NCBI GenBank assembly: GCA_013396655.1
Contig: WBMV01000121.1
Span: 186,001 to 250,000, forward strand
Length of the DNA stretch: 64,000 nt
Direction: 5' to 3'
Origin: Campylorhamphus procurvoides
Taxonomy: Eukaryota; Chordata; Aves; Passeriformes; Dendrocolaptidae
Shown here: positions 24,901-32,977 of the stretch, in pieces
Position numbering within the stretch: the stretch's first letter is position 1
Layout: every line of letters begins with the position of its first letter
The notes under the pieces: generated by a model
Databases searched by the model: none
Told to the model about the DNA's origin: nothing
Seen by the model: the letters and a program-made list of their open reading frames with translations, nothing else
Translations under genes and position numbers: made by a program

Positions 24901-25628
24901 TCCATGTAGCATCAGAGTGCTTCAGGAACATTAAAAATTTTGCATCCTTGAGAAGCTGAGGATGTTTATTACCCTCCTAATCGAGTAAGAACAGAAACCA
25001 CAGCTATAGTGAGTAAAAGTAGCTGAATGTTAACTTTGAGTTTCCAGTTTGAGATACTTTGGGTCAGCTGTTTGGGACTTATCCCCCACCCCACAACTTT
25101 ACATGTGCCCTGTGACCTCCTCCCTCACCCCCACTAGTCACTGCTAATGCCCCTGTACCTGCTGCAAAAGCAGAGGGCATGGGTTATGCAGATGCCTACC
25201 TCACTGACACTAGTGTCTTGATTCATCCCAGATCATGTTTGCAGTGAAATAAGAGAAGGAAATATTGGGTTTTTTTTAAGGTATGCAGAACCTTGGCATA
25301 TCCTACTTTTTGAGCATTTGATTTCCCAGCTTCACCTATTTGTGCATGTAACTTCTGTATGGGAGAGGTACACAAAAAAGTTTCTATCACGTGGCCTTGT
25401 ATGGATACCTAAGATGTCTCCAGCAAGCTTTCTCTGTTTGGACTCATTGAACAGATTTCTGGCACTTGCACTCACAGACCAACTGGTTATGAAAGTACGA
25501 TGTTACTTTATGTGTGAATCTGTAACTAGTGACAGCAGTGAGATTTATTCTTTTTTCTGCAACTTCCTAACAGTGTTTCATTTTCTAATAGGTGGATAGA
25601 AGCTTTTCAAGAAGGCACTGTATTATAG
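3860..25628 (+). CDS. FGD6: FGD6, C-terminal part (13 exons, 403 residues)
   Basis: FYVE, RhoGEF and PH domain-containing protein 6, a putative exchange factor for Cdc42-type Rho GTPases acting at membranes and the actin cytoskeleton. Thirteen exons join without a frame break: 3860-3910, 6926-6984, 7102-7173, 7675-7743, 9380-9463, 10564-10643, 15235-15337, 15853-15999, 16790-16892, 18843-18970, 20560-20688, 23086-23234 and 25592-25628. Counting visible residues from 1, the DH domain ends near 40, PH1 is about 62-155, FYVE 192-251 and PH2 308-399. FYVE signatures are intact: WIPD at 192, RRHHCR at 213, RVC at 244, and eight zinc cysteines in four pairs (201/204, 217/220, 225/228, 246/249). The human protein is about 1430 residues, so this is roughly its last 28%; the large N-terminal exon and most DH exons lie upstream of the window. 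All introns are GT-AG. Identity rests on close agreement with remembered mammalian FGD6, especially the FYVE-PH2 part. Confidence 0.97.
3911..6925 (+). other. FGD6 intron
   Basis: About 3 kb of AT-rich intron. Small open frames (for example at 4494-4694 and 4702-4953) have no recognisable domains and no matching splice context. Nothing else is supported. Confidence 0.85.
6926..6984 (+). CDS. FGD6: FGD6 exon: DH domain C-terminal helix
   Basis: The 59-nt exon follows acceptor ccttcag and precedes donor gtaagt. It encodes ALAVVIEVANHANDIMKQG after the split Asp, the DH C-terminal helix leading to the PH domain. The following intron is only 117 nt, the shortest in the window. Confidence 0.97.
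7102..7173 (+). CDS. FGD6: FGD6 exon: DH-PH1 junction
   Basis: The 72-nt exon (24 codons, phase 0 at both ends) lies between acceptor ccttgccacag and donor gtaggt. It encodes DNFQKLMQIQYSLNG and then HHEIVQPGR, the linker entering the first PH domain. Confidence 0.97.
7174..7674 (+). other. FGD6 intron
   Basis: A 501-nt intron running from gtaggt to ttactag. I see no repeat, exon or RNA gene in it. Confidence 0.85.
7675..7743 (+). CDS. FGD6: FGD6 exon: PH1 domain start
   Basis: The 69-nt exon (23 codons, phase 0) encodes VFLKEGTLMKLSRKVMQP and then RMFFL, the first strands of PH1. The acceptor is tttactag and the donor gtaaga. Confidence 0.97.
7744..9379 (+). other. FGD6 intron with polypyrimidine tract
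   Basis: A 1.6-kb intron. Its one notable element is a CT-rich tract at 8090-8195, listed separately. Open frames across the tract are composition artefacts. Confidence 0.85.
8090..8195 (+). repeat. Homopyrimidine-rich tract
   Basis: About 105 bases are nearly all C and T on the + strand, with only a few interrupting A or G bases near 8114, 8131, 8140 and 8156. It is a degenerate (CCT)n/(CTTCC)n low-complexity tract inside an FGD6 intron. Long polypurine-polypyrimidine tracts can form triplex structures; that is a general property, not shown here. Confidence 0.9.
9380..9463 (+). CDS. FGD6: FGD6 exon: PH1 core
   Basis: The 84-nt exon (28 codons, phase 0) encodes FNDALLYTTPVQSGMYKL followed by NNMLSLAGMK, the central PH1 strands. 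The acceptor is gtattacag and the donor gtgagt. Confidence 0.97.
9464..10563 (+). other. FGD6 intron
   Basis: A 1.1-kb intron. The stretch 9900-10400 is less AT-rich and could be an old repeat, but I could not assign it to a family. The 3' end has an unusual acceptor context in which a ggccg sits between the pyrimidine run and the AG. Confidence 0.7.
10564..10643 (+). CDS. FGD6: FGD6 exon: PH1
   Basis: The 80-nt exon encodes VKKPTQEAYQNELNIESVER then SFILSA, and ends with two bases of a split Ser codon before donor gtaagt. The acceptor is ctctcggccgaag. Its start is fixed by the phase-0 end of the previous exon and by the conserved residues. Confidence 0.95.
10644..15234 (+). other. FGD6 intron (4.6 kb)
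   Basis: The largest FGD6 intron in the window. It contains a pair of palindromes at 13485-13517 (listed separately). Open frames at 12865-13218 (-) and 14174-14560 (-) have no domains and lie in locally GC-richer DNA. No transposon family was recognised with confidence. Confidence 0.8.
13485..13517. repeat. Two adjacent short palindromes
   Basis: GGATTGT at 13485-13491 and ACAATCC at 13494-13500 are reverse complements separated by two bases. Five bases later, 13506-13517 (GCTAGCGCTAGC) is a perfect 12-base palindrome. Function is unknown. Confidence 0.85.
15235..15337 (+). CDS. FGD6: FGD6 exon: PH1 C-terminal helix
   Basis: The 103-nt exon starts with the third base of the split Ser. It encodes SATERDEWLEAISKSIEE, containing the invariant PH tryptophan of the C-terminal helix, and then a linker to the FYVE domain. 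The acceptor is ctccaacag. The donor gtatat is weak beyond GTAT. Confidence 0.97.
15338..15852 (+). other. FGD6 intron
   Basis: A 515-nt AT-rich intron. Nothing is recognised in it. Confidence 0.85.
15853..15999 (+). CDS. FGD6: FGD6 exon: FYVE domain first half
   Basis: The 147-nt exon (49 codons, phase 0) encodes the acidic linker ADPEKQEEDSPLGSK, then the FYVE WxxD motif (WIPD), cysteine pair CMIC, and RRHHCR with CRAC. RRHHCR is the basic motif that binds phosphatidylinositol phosphate in FYVE domains. The donor is gttggg, which departs from the consensus after GT. It is accepted because the frame and the conserved CGK-IVC junction require it. Confidence 0.97.
16000..16789 (+). other. FGD6 intron
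   Basis: A 790-nt AT-rich intron splitting the FYVE domain between CGK and IVC. No repeat or gene is seen. Confidence 0.85.
16790..16892 (+). CDS. FGD6: FGD6 exon: FYVE domain second half
   Basis: The 103-nt exon encodes IVCQACSSNKHGLDYMKN then QPARVCDHCFRE, completing the FYVE zinc finger with CQAC, RVC and CDHC. The acceptor is tgtttccag and the donor gtaaag. All eight zinc ligands of the two-exon domain are present. Confidence 0.97.
16893..18842 (+). other. FGD6 intron
   Basis: A 1.95-kb intron. A locally GC-richer stretch at 17820-18430 has overlapping open frames on both strands with no domain content. Nothing was assigned. Confidence 0.8.
18843..18970 (+). CDS. FGD6: FGD6 exon: FYVE-PH2 linker
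   Basis: The 128-nt exon encodes a Ser/Pro-rich linker that includes SGSPVNHKSPSSALS and the basic run GRKQKKIPAALKE. The acceptor is gcattttag and the donor gtaagt. The linker is the least conserved part compared with my recollection of the human protein, as expected. Confidence 0.95.
18971..20559 (+). other. FGD6 intron containing a CR1 copy
   Basis: A 1.6-kb intron, more than half of it a CR1 LINE fragment at about 19350-20250 on the same strand as the gene. The remainder shows nothing. Confidence 0.9.
19350..20250 (+). mobile_element. CR1 LINE, 3' fragment
   Basis: A roughly 900-nt 5'-truncated CR1 retrotransposon. The first part retains recognisable ORF2 C-terminal reading, around NLMKFNKMKC near 19470-19500, broken by stops. 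The second part matches the CR1 3' UTR and ends at attctgtgattc (20239-20250), the typical CR1 terminal repeat. It inserted in the sense direction inside an FGD6 intron and cannot code for a working protein. Confidence 0.93.
20560..20688 (+). CDS. FGD6: FGD6 exon: PH2 first half
   Basis: The 129-nt exon (43 codons, phase 0) encodes SGYLHRSKGSKKPWKHLWFV then IKNKVLYTYAASE, the typical first strands of the second PH domain. The acceptor is cctcttcag and the donor gtaaga. Confidence 0.97.
20689..23085 (+). other. FGD6 intron
   Basis: A 2.4-kb AT-rich intron. It holds a (TG)n(TA)n microsatellite at 21250-21281 with a perfect hairpin just after it. No other repeat was recognised. Confidence 0.85.
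21250..21310. repeat. TG/TA microsatellite followed by perfect hairpin
   Basis: Alternating TG then TA dinucleotides occupy 21250-21281. Four bases on, CTCAGCACAT (21285-21294) and ATGTGCTGAG (21301-21310) are perfect reverse complements with a six-base loop. Confidence 0.9.
23086..23234 (+). CDS. FGD6: FGD6 exon: PH2 second half
   Basis: The 149-nt exon encodes DVAALESQPLLGFTVSEV, then the remaining PH2 strands through FKADDPHSAQ, ending with two bases of a split Lys. The acceptor is gttaaatag and the donor gtaaga. Confidence 0.97.
23235..25591 (+). other. Last FGD6 intron, with internal duplication
   Basis: A 2.36-kb intron containing two diverged direct copies of a ~160-nt segment (23615-23770 and 24494-24658). 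The rest shows no recognised element. Confidence 0.85.
23615..24658. repeat. Diverged direct repeat pair (~160 nt each)
   Basis: Copy 1 is 23615-23770 and copy 2 is 24494-24658, about 880 bases apart. They share an ordered series of blocks: tttttaatg, atggcagtg, gtgcag, the cttaata/cttaatatg region, ttca then atcaaaag, and agaacatgcacaca. They are diverged with small indels, and copy 2 has an A-rich insertion near 24537-24555. The pair could be a local duplication or two copies of an old dispersed repeat. Confidence 0.8.
25592..25628 (+). CDS. FGD6: FGD6 terminal coding exon
   Basis: After acceptor ttctaatag, it completes the split Lys and encodes WIEAFQEGTVL followed by TAG at 25626-25628. 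The Trp is the conserved residue of the PH2 C-terminal helix. The C-terminus agrees in length and sequence with the remembered human ending. Confidence 0.97.
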
Positions 25629-25945
25629 CAGTGTCAGCATCGTGTCTGCAAGTTTAAAGGAAAATATCCAAGGATGGTGGTAAAACAGACCACAGCAACT
25701 GTTCAATGAAACAGAATCCTGCCGTCTCAACGTACACAAAATTGTATATTTGTCAGGATTAGTTGTTGCATTTTTAGTGTAAAGTAATATTTTTTTAAAG
25801 AATTGTATGTATTTCTGTGTTGATACAAAATGTGTTATTTATTAAATTCCAATGTTTACTTTAACGGGCAGAATTATTTGTGAGGTCTGCATTGAGGTCC
25901 AAAGTGCCCATGTCCTCAGAATGGCAGATGGTTGGTCAACAGATT

Positions 25946-25951
25946 AATAAA
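25946..25951 (+). promoter_or_regulatory. Polyadenylation signal (proximal)
   Basis: AATAAA about 318 nt after the FGD6 stop codon, followed within 30 nt by an A-rich stretch that may be internal. Confidence 0.5.
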
Positions 25952-27991
25952 CTTTATGCTTTAAAAAAGAAAGGCAAAACAAAACAGATCTGTTGCAATT
26001 GTACAGTTCCTCATGATTTGTGTATAGGTCTTGAGCTGCTGATGTTCACATAGCAATTTAGCAAGAACAGACCAGTATAGGAATTTCACAGATTTTGGAT
26101 CTTTGTTGATTCCTTTATGAGAAGTTGTATGACATTGCTGCTCCTTTCCTTGAATGGCAGTTGAAATCTTGCATACCAGTTCATTAAAACAGTACAACAA
26201 ATTCTGTATCACAAAAGCAAAATACAGTTCAATTATTAAAAAACAGAAAATGGAAAAATATTTTAAAACAGACTTTGCAATTAGATGGATAAGGCATTAG
26301 AGCTCTTACAGTACTACAGATGCCAAAGAGACTAAATGAGTTACCTTCAAGCAATTAGAGGATATATTATCTTTTATGTTTCGAGTAGTAATTTAAAGGA
26401 GAGTAAAAATACATTTTTTATAATCAGACAAAAGACAAAATATCTTATTTGTTTCAAAACTGTCAGATCAGTTTTGTACGTGCTATGAAACACTGTATAA
26501 ACTATTGTTCAATTAAACAAATATATGCACCCTTCTCTTAAAAAATTTTAAACTATTGTGTATTTAGATATTGTGTTTAAACTGGAATTGCCATGCCAAG
26601 GCAACACAGCTTTCTTAGTGCAGAAGGCATGGAAAATGCATACCATTCTTTGAAATACCTTTTGTTTACAATATTATTTGTTCTGTTTGACACTTTAAAA
26701 CACAATTCGGTTTTAGGTGTTTGGGTTTTGTTTTTTTTTTTTTCTTTAAGAAAATCATCAGTATACCTCATTAGGAAATGCATAACTGATGATTCTGGTG
26801 AATTTATTTTATTTAACTTCTGAAAAAAATTTAACACTGTAATAGCATAAATGGAACTAGAACTATGAAAACCACATGAGAGGAAGCAATTTTTATGTCA
26901 AATGCAATGCATGTGTAGTCAGTTAATTTCACTGTATGAAACACTCGTCAGGAGTCTTCTGAATCAAGCTGGTTGCAGTAACAGAATTAAGAGCCACTAA
27001 CTTTTAATTATTCGGTTGAATCCATGTTAATAGTTGTTCTGTGGCCTCACAATGGGAAGAGAATAGATGACAGAACAGAGAACAGTTAGTAGTCATGACA
27101 GAAAGGCCAATAATGAAAATGCAAACCAAAATTCTCTTACTCCCTCAAATACCTCAGAGTCAGGTCTAAGATACTAACAGAGCTCTGAAGAAGCTTGATT
27201 TCCCAGGGCTTCTCTTGTAGTGGGCTTGGAAGTCAAATGCTTAATACTAACTATACAAGTAATTTCACTGACTTCAAGCATTTCAGTAGAGTATCTTATG
27301 AATCAGGGACTTAAGGCTGTAGATCTGACTTCCCTCAGGAATGCTAGAGATTGACCAGATAGTGTTGGAAATTCAGTAGGACTCTGATCAAAGCCTTTTT
27401 TCTCTTTTATTGTAAAACAAACATGCTAAGTGAATACTTTTCTCATGGTGTATATATATATAAAGGGCTTTTACTTAATTTTCAAAACCAGCTGCTGACT
27501 GAAGCTAAGTAAGTTGTTAGCACATCTCTTCAGGGTAATTTCTGACATGGTTTTTACTGTATCCAAAACTAAACTGATACCAAACTAATACAGATGTGAT
27601 GTGGCTTTTCCAGCTGATAGTGTCAAAGGGATGAGCTACTTAGTATTTTCACAGGGACTGTGAAGATGGCACGGCATGAACCAGAAATGAATCAGAAATT
27701 TGGCTAGGAGCAAGCTAATTTAACTTCAGTTTATGGTTCGATATTTTCCCTGCTGCAAAATAGAGCAATAAAAGTCAAAACATACTGAGGTGCCCAAGTT
27801 CTGCCTCATGTGTGGCATCAAACTACCTCTAGAGGATTTGGTGCAGAGTGAGAAAATAATTTAAAATGTTCTGTGGAAATCAGAGGACTTCTTCCAAAAG
27901 TGGTTGATCAGTCAAAAAATCTGTGACAGAAATGGGTTGGAACGGAGCCTTAAAAACAGTAGTGTACATATTGCAGTCTAATTCTGTGTGA

Positions 27992-27997
27992 AATAAA
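27992..27997 (+). promoter_or_regulatory. Polyadenylation signal (middle)
   Basis: AATAAA followed closely by TG/T-rich sequence (ttgtctttgtaaacgtgtg), the arrangement expected for a working cleavage site. Confidence 0.55.
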
Positions 27998-28696
27998 TTG
28001 TCTTTGTAAACGTGTGAAGATTTCTTTTCCTCTTTCTTCAGCATTAATGCTTCGTGTCATATGAAGAACCCACATCACAGGCATTTTCATAGTATTTTCA
28101 GATGGTTGCTTTTCAAACTTACTTTATTTCTCCAGTTCACCTCTCATTTTGATTCATTACCATTAAAAGTATTCACTTCTTGATTTCACTGAATACTGAA
28201 AGAAGACCAGAAGTTTTTAGACACCTGGCTACCTCCTCTTATAAGAATTTATAGTTCATCATTAAAGACTGGTTAGCAGAGTATGAGATAAATATTAGCA
28301 TTGAGTATTAGTTCTAACATCTTTATTCATAGATAAATTAAAGGTTCTAGGATCATGAATTCTCTTTTAACTTGAAACTGTATTTTGTGCCCAAAGGACT
28401 TGAAACAAATCGAGAGCTGAGCAGCTATGGATCACATTTTACTAAATATTTTTTGTGCGTGGAAATTTGATTACTCAGCTATGTATATTACACTGTAATG
28501 TAAAGAGATGTTTGGAAAGACATATTCAGTGCATTTGTTTGCCATAACTGCTGTCCCCTGCATTTACCGTCCAAACAGGCTTTTATTTGAATCAGTCCTA
28601 AATCATACTGTCTAAATGGAAGACTAGTCTTCATTTTGTAAATGAAAACAAATTTAAAGCTGTAAATATCCTGTGGTTATTCATAATTTTTGTAAA

Positions 28697-28702
28697 AATA
28701 AA
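28697..28702 (+). promoter_or_regulatory. Polyadenylation signal (distal)
   Basis: AATAAA in an AU-rich context with a T-rich run about 30 nt downstream. It is the last good signal before the repeats and GC-rich region of the intergenic space. Confidence 0.5.
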
Positions 28703-29699
28703 TTCACATTAGTTGAATCTGCATCCTTTTTTTAATATTTTCAGGTCTTACATATATGTAATTTGTGTATTCAGTGATTTTCAAATGGCAGAATTTGTAC
28801 CCATTATCTGCACATCACTCTTTCTTTAAAAATCATACTATATTTTTCCCTTAGGAACAGAAAACAGCCTGAAAAGGTAGGCTGTGCACATAGACTAACA
28901 CCACTGCTGGATCTGACCACCTGAAACATTAGTTTTAAGTTGATTTTCTTGCTTATGTCAGCCAAGACATTGGCTATGCACGTGTAGAGACACACTCTCA
29001 CTACCAAAATTTGTGTCTGCTAGAAAAATTATTTCCATCTTCCTGCTGTCCTGTCTTCCCTTAGCTGCCTCTTGCTGTCCAGTTCTTCACTTTCTGTTCC
29101 CTCTTCCCCAGCTCACCAAACTAAAAGCCCATGCCTTGGCAAGTTCACAGTTTGTTATCTATAGAGATAACATCCACATCTGGGTGCAGGGCCTATGTTG
29201 GAATGTGGCTTGCAGGCAAAACCTGACCATCAAAAAATTTGTCCCTGAGCAGCCCCACCTGTAGGACACTGAACACAGGGATTTTATCTCCTGAAGCCAC
29301 CTCCCAGCCCTGGGGCATGGCAGCATTTTCAAGGTTCAGCAGCCCAGGAATGAACTAGCCCACATGCTATAAAACAGTGTGATTTCCAGCTCTATGAGCA
29401 CAAACTGTAGCAGCTGAATAGAATATATTACACCATTAACACGATATTCTTGAACATTTATCAGTGGACATGAGATAGTTCTGGAGCATATAATAGGATG
29501 AGAGGACTATTCTCTTGAGTTCCCTGATGACTAGGACATGCTCAGAGGAAAGAAAACATTCTAAGAAACTATCTAAAGAATTACAGGAGTTAAGTGTATG
29601 TAAAGGTCAAATGACAAGTGTTACATTAATAAATCATTTTGCAAAATCCAGTTCTGCTGCATCAGTTAAAGTATGCCTGAATCACAGTTTCTGTTGGCA

Positions 29700-30378
29700 T
29701 CAGATCCTGCACTTGGGTCCCCACAATCCCAGCAGGGTTGGGGCAGGCAGAACATGAGCCTGCAGCATGCTCAGGTGGCCAAGAAAGTCAATGGCCTATA
29801 TCAGAAACAGTGTGGCCAGCAGGACTAGAGCAGGGATTGTCGCCCTGTATTCAGTACTGATGAGGCCACACCTTCAGTGCTGCGTTCAGTTCTGGGCCCC
29901 TCACTATAGGAAATACACTGAGGGGCTGGAGTGTGTCCAGAGAAGGGCAACAGAGCTGGTGAAGGGTCTGGAGTGAGAGCCTGATGAGGAGCATCTGAGG
30001 GAGCTGGGGGTGTATAGTCTGGAGAAAAGGAGGCTCAGGAGGGACTTTATGGCTCATTATAACCACCTGGAAGGAGGTTGTAGCCAGGTGGGGGGCAGCT
30101 GCTTCTCTCAAAAAGCAGGGGACAGGACAAGAGGAAATGGCCTCAAGATGCAACAGCAGAGGTTTAGATTAGATGTTAGGAAAAGTTGTTCACCAAAAGA
30201 GTTGTCAAGCGCTGACACAGGAAAGCAATGGAGTCACCATCCCTGGAGGTATTTAAAAGATGTGCGGATGTGGCACTTTGGGACAGGATTTAGTGGTGGA
30301 CTTAGCAGTTGCTGGGTTAACAGCTGGACTAAGTTTTGGGAGATCTTTTCCAACCTAAATGATTCTATCATTCTATAC
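29700..30378 (+). mobile_element. CR1 LINE, 3' fragment
   Basis: A 5'-truncated CR1 of about 680 nt. It begins in the region coding for the ORF2 C-terminus (ctgcacttgggt) and runs through the 3' UTR blocks, ending with the repeated octamer-like attctatcattctata (about 30362-30376). Open frames inside it are remnants. Confidence 0.93.
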
Positions 30379-30707
30379 ATATTTTAGCAGGGCCTATGAG
30401 GGAGAGATTTTTCTGTCAGGTTAGTTATGCTGCCTCCTTAAACTTCCCTGACAAATGTTTGAAAGTAGTTTTTTGAAAACTTGCAGTAACAGCAAGAAAG
30501 GGTTTTGCTTTTCTGCATGTTTTTGATAGGGGGATGTGTCTTGTAATCCTGGCTGACACAGCTACATGGACATGCCTTCATAATACAGATCAAGTATGAA
30601 TTGGGTCACTAGCCAAGAAAAAAAAGCACGTTTTACAGGTTACAGTGACATTTCTGCTGTATTGAGGGTATTAGAATACTTGTAGGAAATAAGCTTTGGT
30701 ATTTAGT

Positions 30708-30734
30708 ATTTAACAAATTTAGTATTTGTTAAAT
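30708..30734. repeat. Perfect inverted repeat, 11-nt arms
   Basis: ATTTAACAAAT (30708-30718) and ATTTGTTAAAT (30724-30734) are exact reverse complements around a five-base spacer. It lies about 330 nt beyond the end of the CR1 copy. Confidence 0.9.
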
Positions 30735-31529
30735 GAAACTGCACTAAGCTCTGCCATTTAGAAAGTGGATGTGTGGCTCAAGCTAGTTTGGGAAGTGACA
30801 AGTACTACAAATTGAGAGTGCTGTAGCACTTGACACTTCCAGAAAATACTTTGCAAGTTAATCATGCCAATTTAAAAATTCTTCTCTAAGTTCATTTGCA
30901 TTTGACATTTGGGAATGTGTTTGATCAAAAAGCAGAATACGATGCTTGCAAGAACTGACTGAACTAGTGATCTTGAGCTAGGGTAAAAAAGATGCAAGTG
31001 CAGCTGTGGGACTAGGAGTGGGAAGAAAAGCGCTAAAGGAATTGACAACATAAGAGCGTGAATGATTTTAATATGTTAATACATAAATTTGCTTGTATTC
31101 TTTGGGGTTTTTTCCTATATCTGCTGCTCAGATGTTGATGCTTGTCATTTGATTCAGTAAAAAAATAATGGGTCTAAATGATTTTCAGATTGTAAACCTG
31201 CAAATGAAGTTGCTGCAGACCTCTGACCACTGCTGTACCATCTTGGTTGAACAGATGGAAGACAAAGGGGGAAAAGGGACATTTAAAGGATAAAACTCTT
31301 ACTTAAAATCAAGGTAATTTAAAATAATTAGCATAAACTAAGTAATTAGCTAACTGTATTTCGGTCCACACAGCTGTTGAGGCACAGCCAGAACAGCAGT
31401 CAGTCATTCCTTTGGCACTACCTCAAAGGCCAAAAGCAAACGCTGCACCCCTGTGCTGCTCGAAGGTGACTTATCCAGTCTCTTTGCAGAGCCGCAGTGG
31501 GGGTTTGGGGACTCCTGCTCACCACTCGA

Positions 31530-31925
31530 TGGGCTTGGCAGGGCTCCGTTTCGGGCTCCTCACTTAGAAAAGGCCACTGAGCTGCCACAGCACGTCCAGA
31601 GGAGGGCAACAAGGCTCGGAAGGGTTTAGAAAACGTGCCTTCTGAGGAACGGTGGGGGTTTGTTCAGCCTGAAGGAGGCTGAGGGGTGCCCTCATCGCCC
31701 GCTCCGGCTCCCTGAAAGGAGCTTGTGGTGAGGTGGGGCCGGTCCCTTCCACCGTGCCGGCGGCGGGACCAGCAGAGCACATGGCCTTCAGCTGAAGCGG
31801 CATTCAGGCCGCACATCAGAAAACGCATTTTCACCGTGGGGCGGTCGGGCACTGGGCACAGGCCGCCCAGGGAGGTGCAGGAGTCGCCGTTCCAGAGGTG
31901 TTTCACAGGGGTTGGACTGTGAGGC
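31530..31925 (+). mobile_element. CR1 LINE fragment inside the GC-rich promoter block
   Basis: It matches CR1 3'-region blocks in order: the cagaggagggcaacaagg type segment near 31595, cagcctgaaggaggctgagg near 31665, a GC-rich form of the accgtggggc segment near 31832, and cagaggtgtttcacaggggttgg near 31895. It is unusually CpG-rich compared with the other CR1 copies here. It ends about 70 bases before the assembly gap. Confidence 0.82.
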
Positions 31926-31993
31926 AGCGCCGGGCGGGCGGACCGGGTGGCCCCGGAGTCCCCCCGTGTCTCGGCAGTGTCCTCCGCTCTCCG

Positions 31994-32486
31994 NNNNNNN
32001 NNNNNNNNNNNNNNNNNNNNNNNNNNNNNNNNNNNNNNNNNNNNNNNNNNNNNNNNNNNNNNNNNNNNNNNNNNNNNNNNNNNNNNNNNNNNNNNNNNNN
32101 NNNNNNNNNNNNNNNNNNNNNNNNNNNNNNNNNNNNNNNNNNNNNNNNNNNNNNNNNNNNNNNNNNNNNNNNNNNNNNNNNNNNNNNNNNNNNNNNNNNN
32201 NNNNNNNNNNNNNNNNNNNNNNNNNNNNNNNNNNNNNNNNNNNNNNNNNNNNNNNNNNNNNNNNNNNNNNNNNNNNNNNNNNNNNNNNNNNNNNNNNNNN
32301 NNNNNNNNNNNNNNNNNNNNNNNNNNNNNNNNNNNNNNNNNNNNNNNNNNNNNNNNNNNNNNNNNNNNNNNNNNNNNNNNNNNNNNNNNNNNNNNNNNNN
32401 NNNNNNNNNNNNNNNNNNNNNNNNNNNNNNNNNNNNNNNNNNNNNNNNNNNNNNNNNNNNNNNNNNNNNNNNNNNNNNNNNNNNNN
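31994..32486. other. Assembly gap (493 N)
   Basis: A run of 493 undetermined bases flanked on both sides by GC-rich sequence. Long reading frames that cross it are artefacts of translating N as X. Confidence 1.
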
Positions 32487-32760
32487 GCTGGGGCAGGGAC
32501 AGGGACAGGGCAGGATAGCGGGCGGGATGCGGCCCGGCCGGCCGGCCGGCCCTGCGGCCAGGCACACCTCCCCTCCCCTCCGCTCCCCTGCTGTCCGCCC
32601 GCCGTGCCCGGCTGACCCTGTGCCCCGGCCCCGCCGCTGTGCCTGCCCGCGGCATCCCCCGCTCCTCGTGGGGTTGGTTTGGCCGGGTTCATTCGGGGGG
32701 AGATGGTACGACCGGCGTAACACCCCGTATTGTTTTTGTCGGGTCAGATGACCCTGTCGC
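32487..32760 (+). promoter_or_regulatory. NR2C1: CpG-rich block: probable NR2C1 promoter / exon 1
   Basis: Very GC- and CpG-rich sequence in an otherwise AT-rich window. It has a GGGCGGG Sp1-type box near 32519-32525, a CCGG tandem run at 32534-32552, and C-rich boxes through 32590. It sits about 14 kb upstream of the NR2C1 start codon and 4 kb after the probable FGD6 end, where a promoter and noncoding first exon are needed. The exact transcription start and exon-1 donor cannot be fixed; part may lie in the gap. Possible donors include AG followed by gtgcgg near 32801. Confidence 0.6.
32490..32510 (+). promoter_or_regulatory. G-quadruplex motif at gap edge
   Basis: Four G-runs (32490-32493, 32496-32498, 32502-32504, 32508-32510) are separated by two or three bases. 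This satisfies the usual G3+ N1-7 pattern. It starts four bases after the gap. Confidence 0.85.
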
Positions 32761-32977
32761 TGTTCCCTTATTTTGTCTCGTTGGATGGGGTATTTCTTCT
32801 GAGGTGCGGGGTTTGTGGATTCTTTGTTTTTTTCAATGCGGCCGTATACTGCTCTAAGTGTGAAAGGCAACGGCTGTGCACCACAGGATGCACTTATGGA
32901 GGGAAAAGGGGAGACGTCATGCATTGTGCAAGTGAACTTACACAACAGGAAGGGGAGAAGGAGTCTTGATAGTGGTT

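Larger units (their letters stand above)
25629..28720 (+). other. FGD6: FGD6 3' UTR (probable extent)
   Basis: AU-rich sequence after the stop with AATAAA at 25946, 27992 and 28697. No transposon interrupts it. I place the distal end near 28720 by the last good signal. The true end could be the proximal site, giving a 3' UTR of about 340 nt, or any of the three by alternative polyadenylation. Confidence 0.6.
28721..31400. other. FGD6-NR2C1 intergenic region
   Basis: About 2.7 kb between the probable FGD6 transcript end and the GC-rich block. It contains the CR1 copy at 29700-30378, a perfect inverted repeat at 30708-30734 and a GATA-type inverted repeat at 29153-29172 (eight-base arms). No open frame has recognisable content. 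Confidence 0.75.

Noticed and set aside
29153..29172. GATA-type inverted repeat (gttatct and agataac arms)
   Set aside because: Eight-base arms with a four-base spacer are expected by chance in a window of this size; noted in the intergenic entry only.
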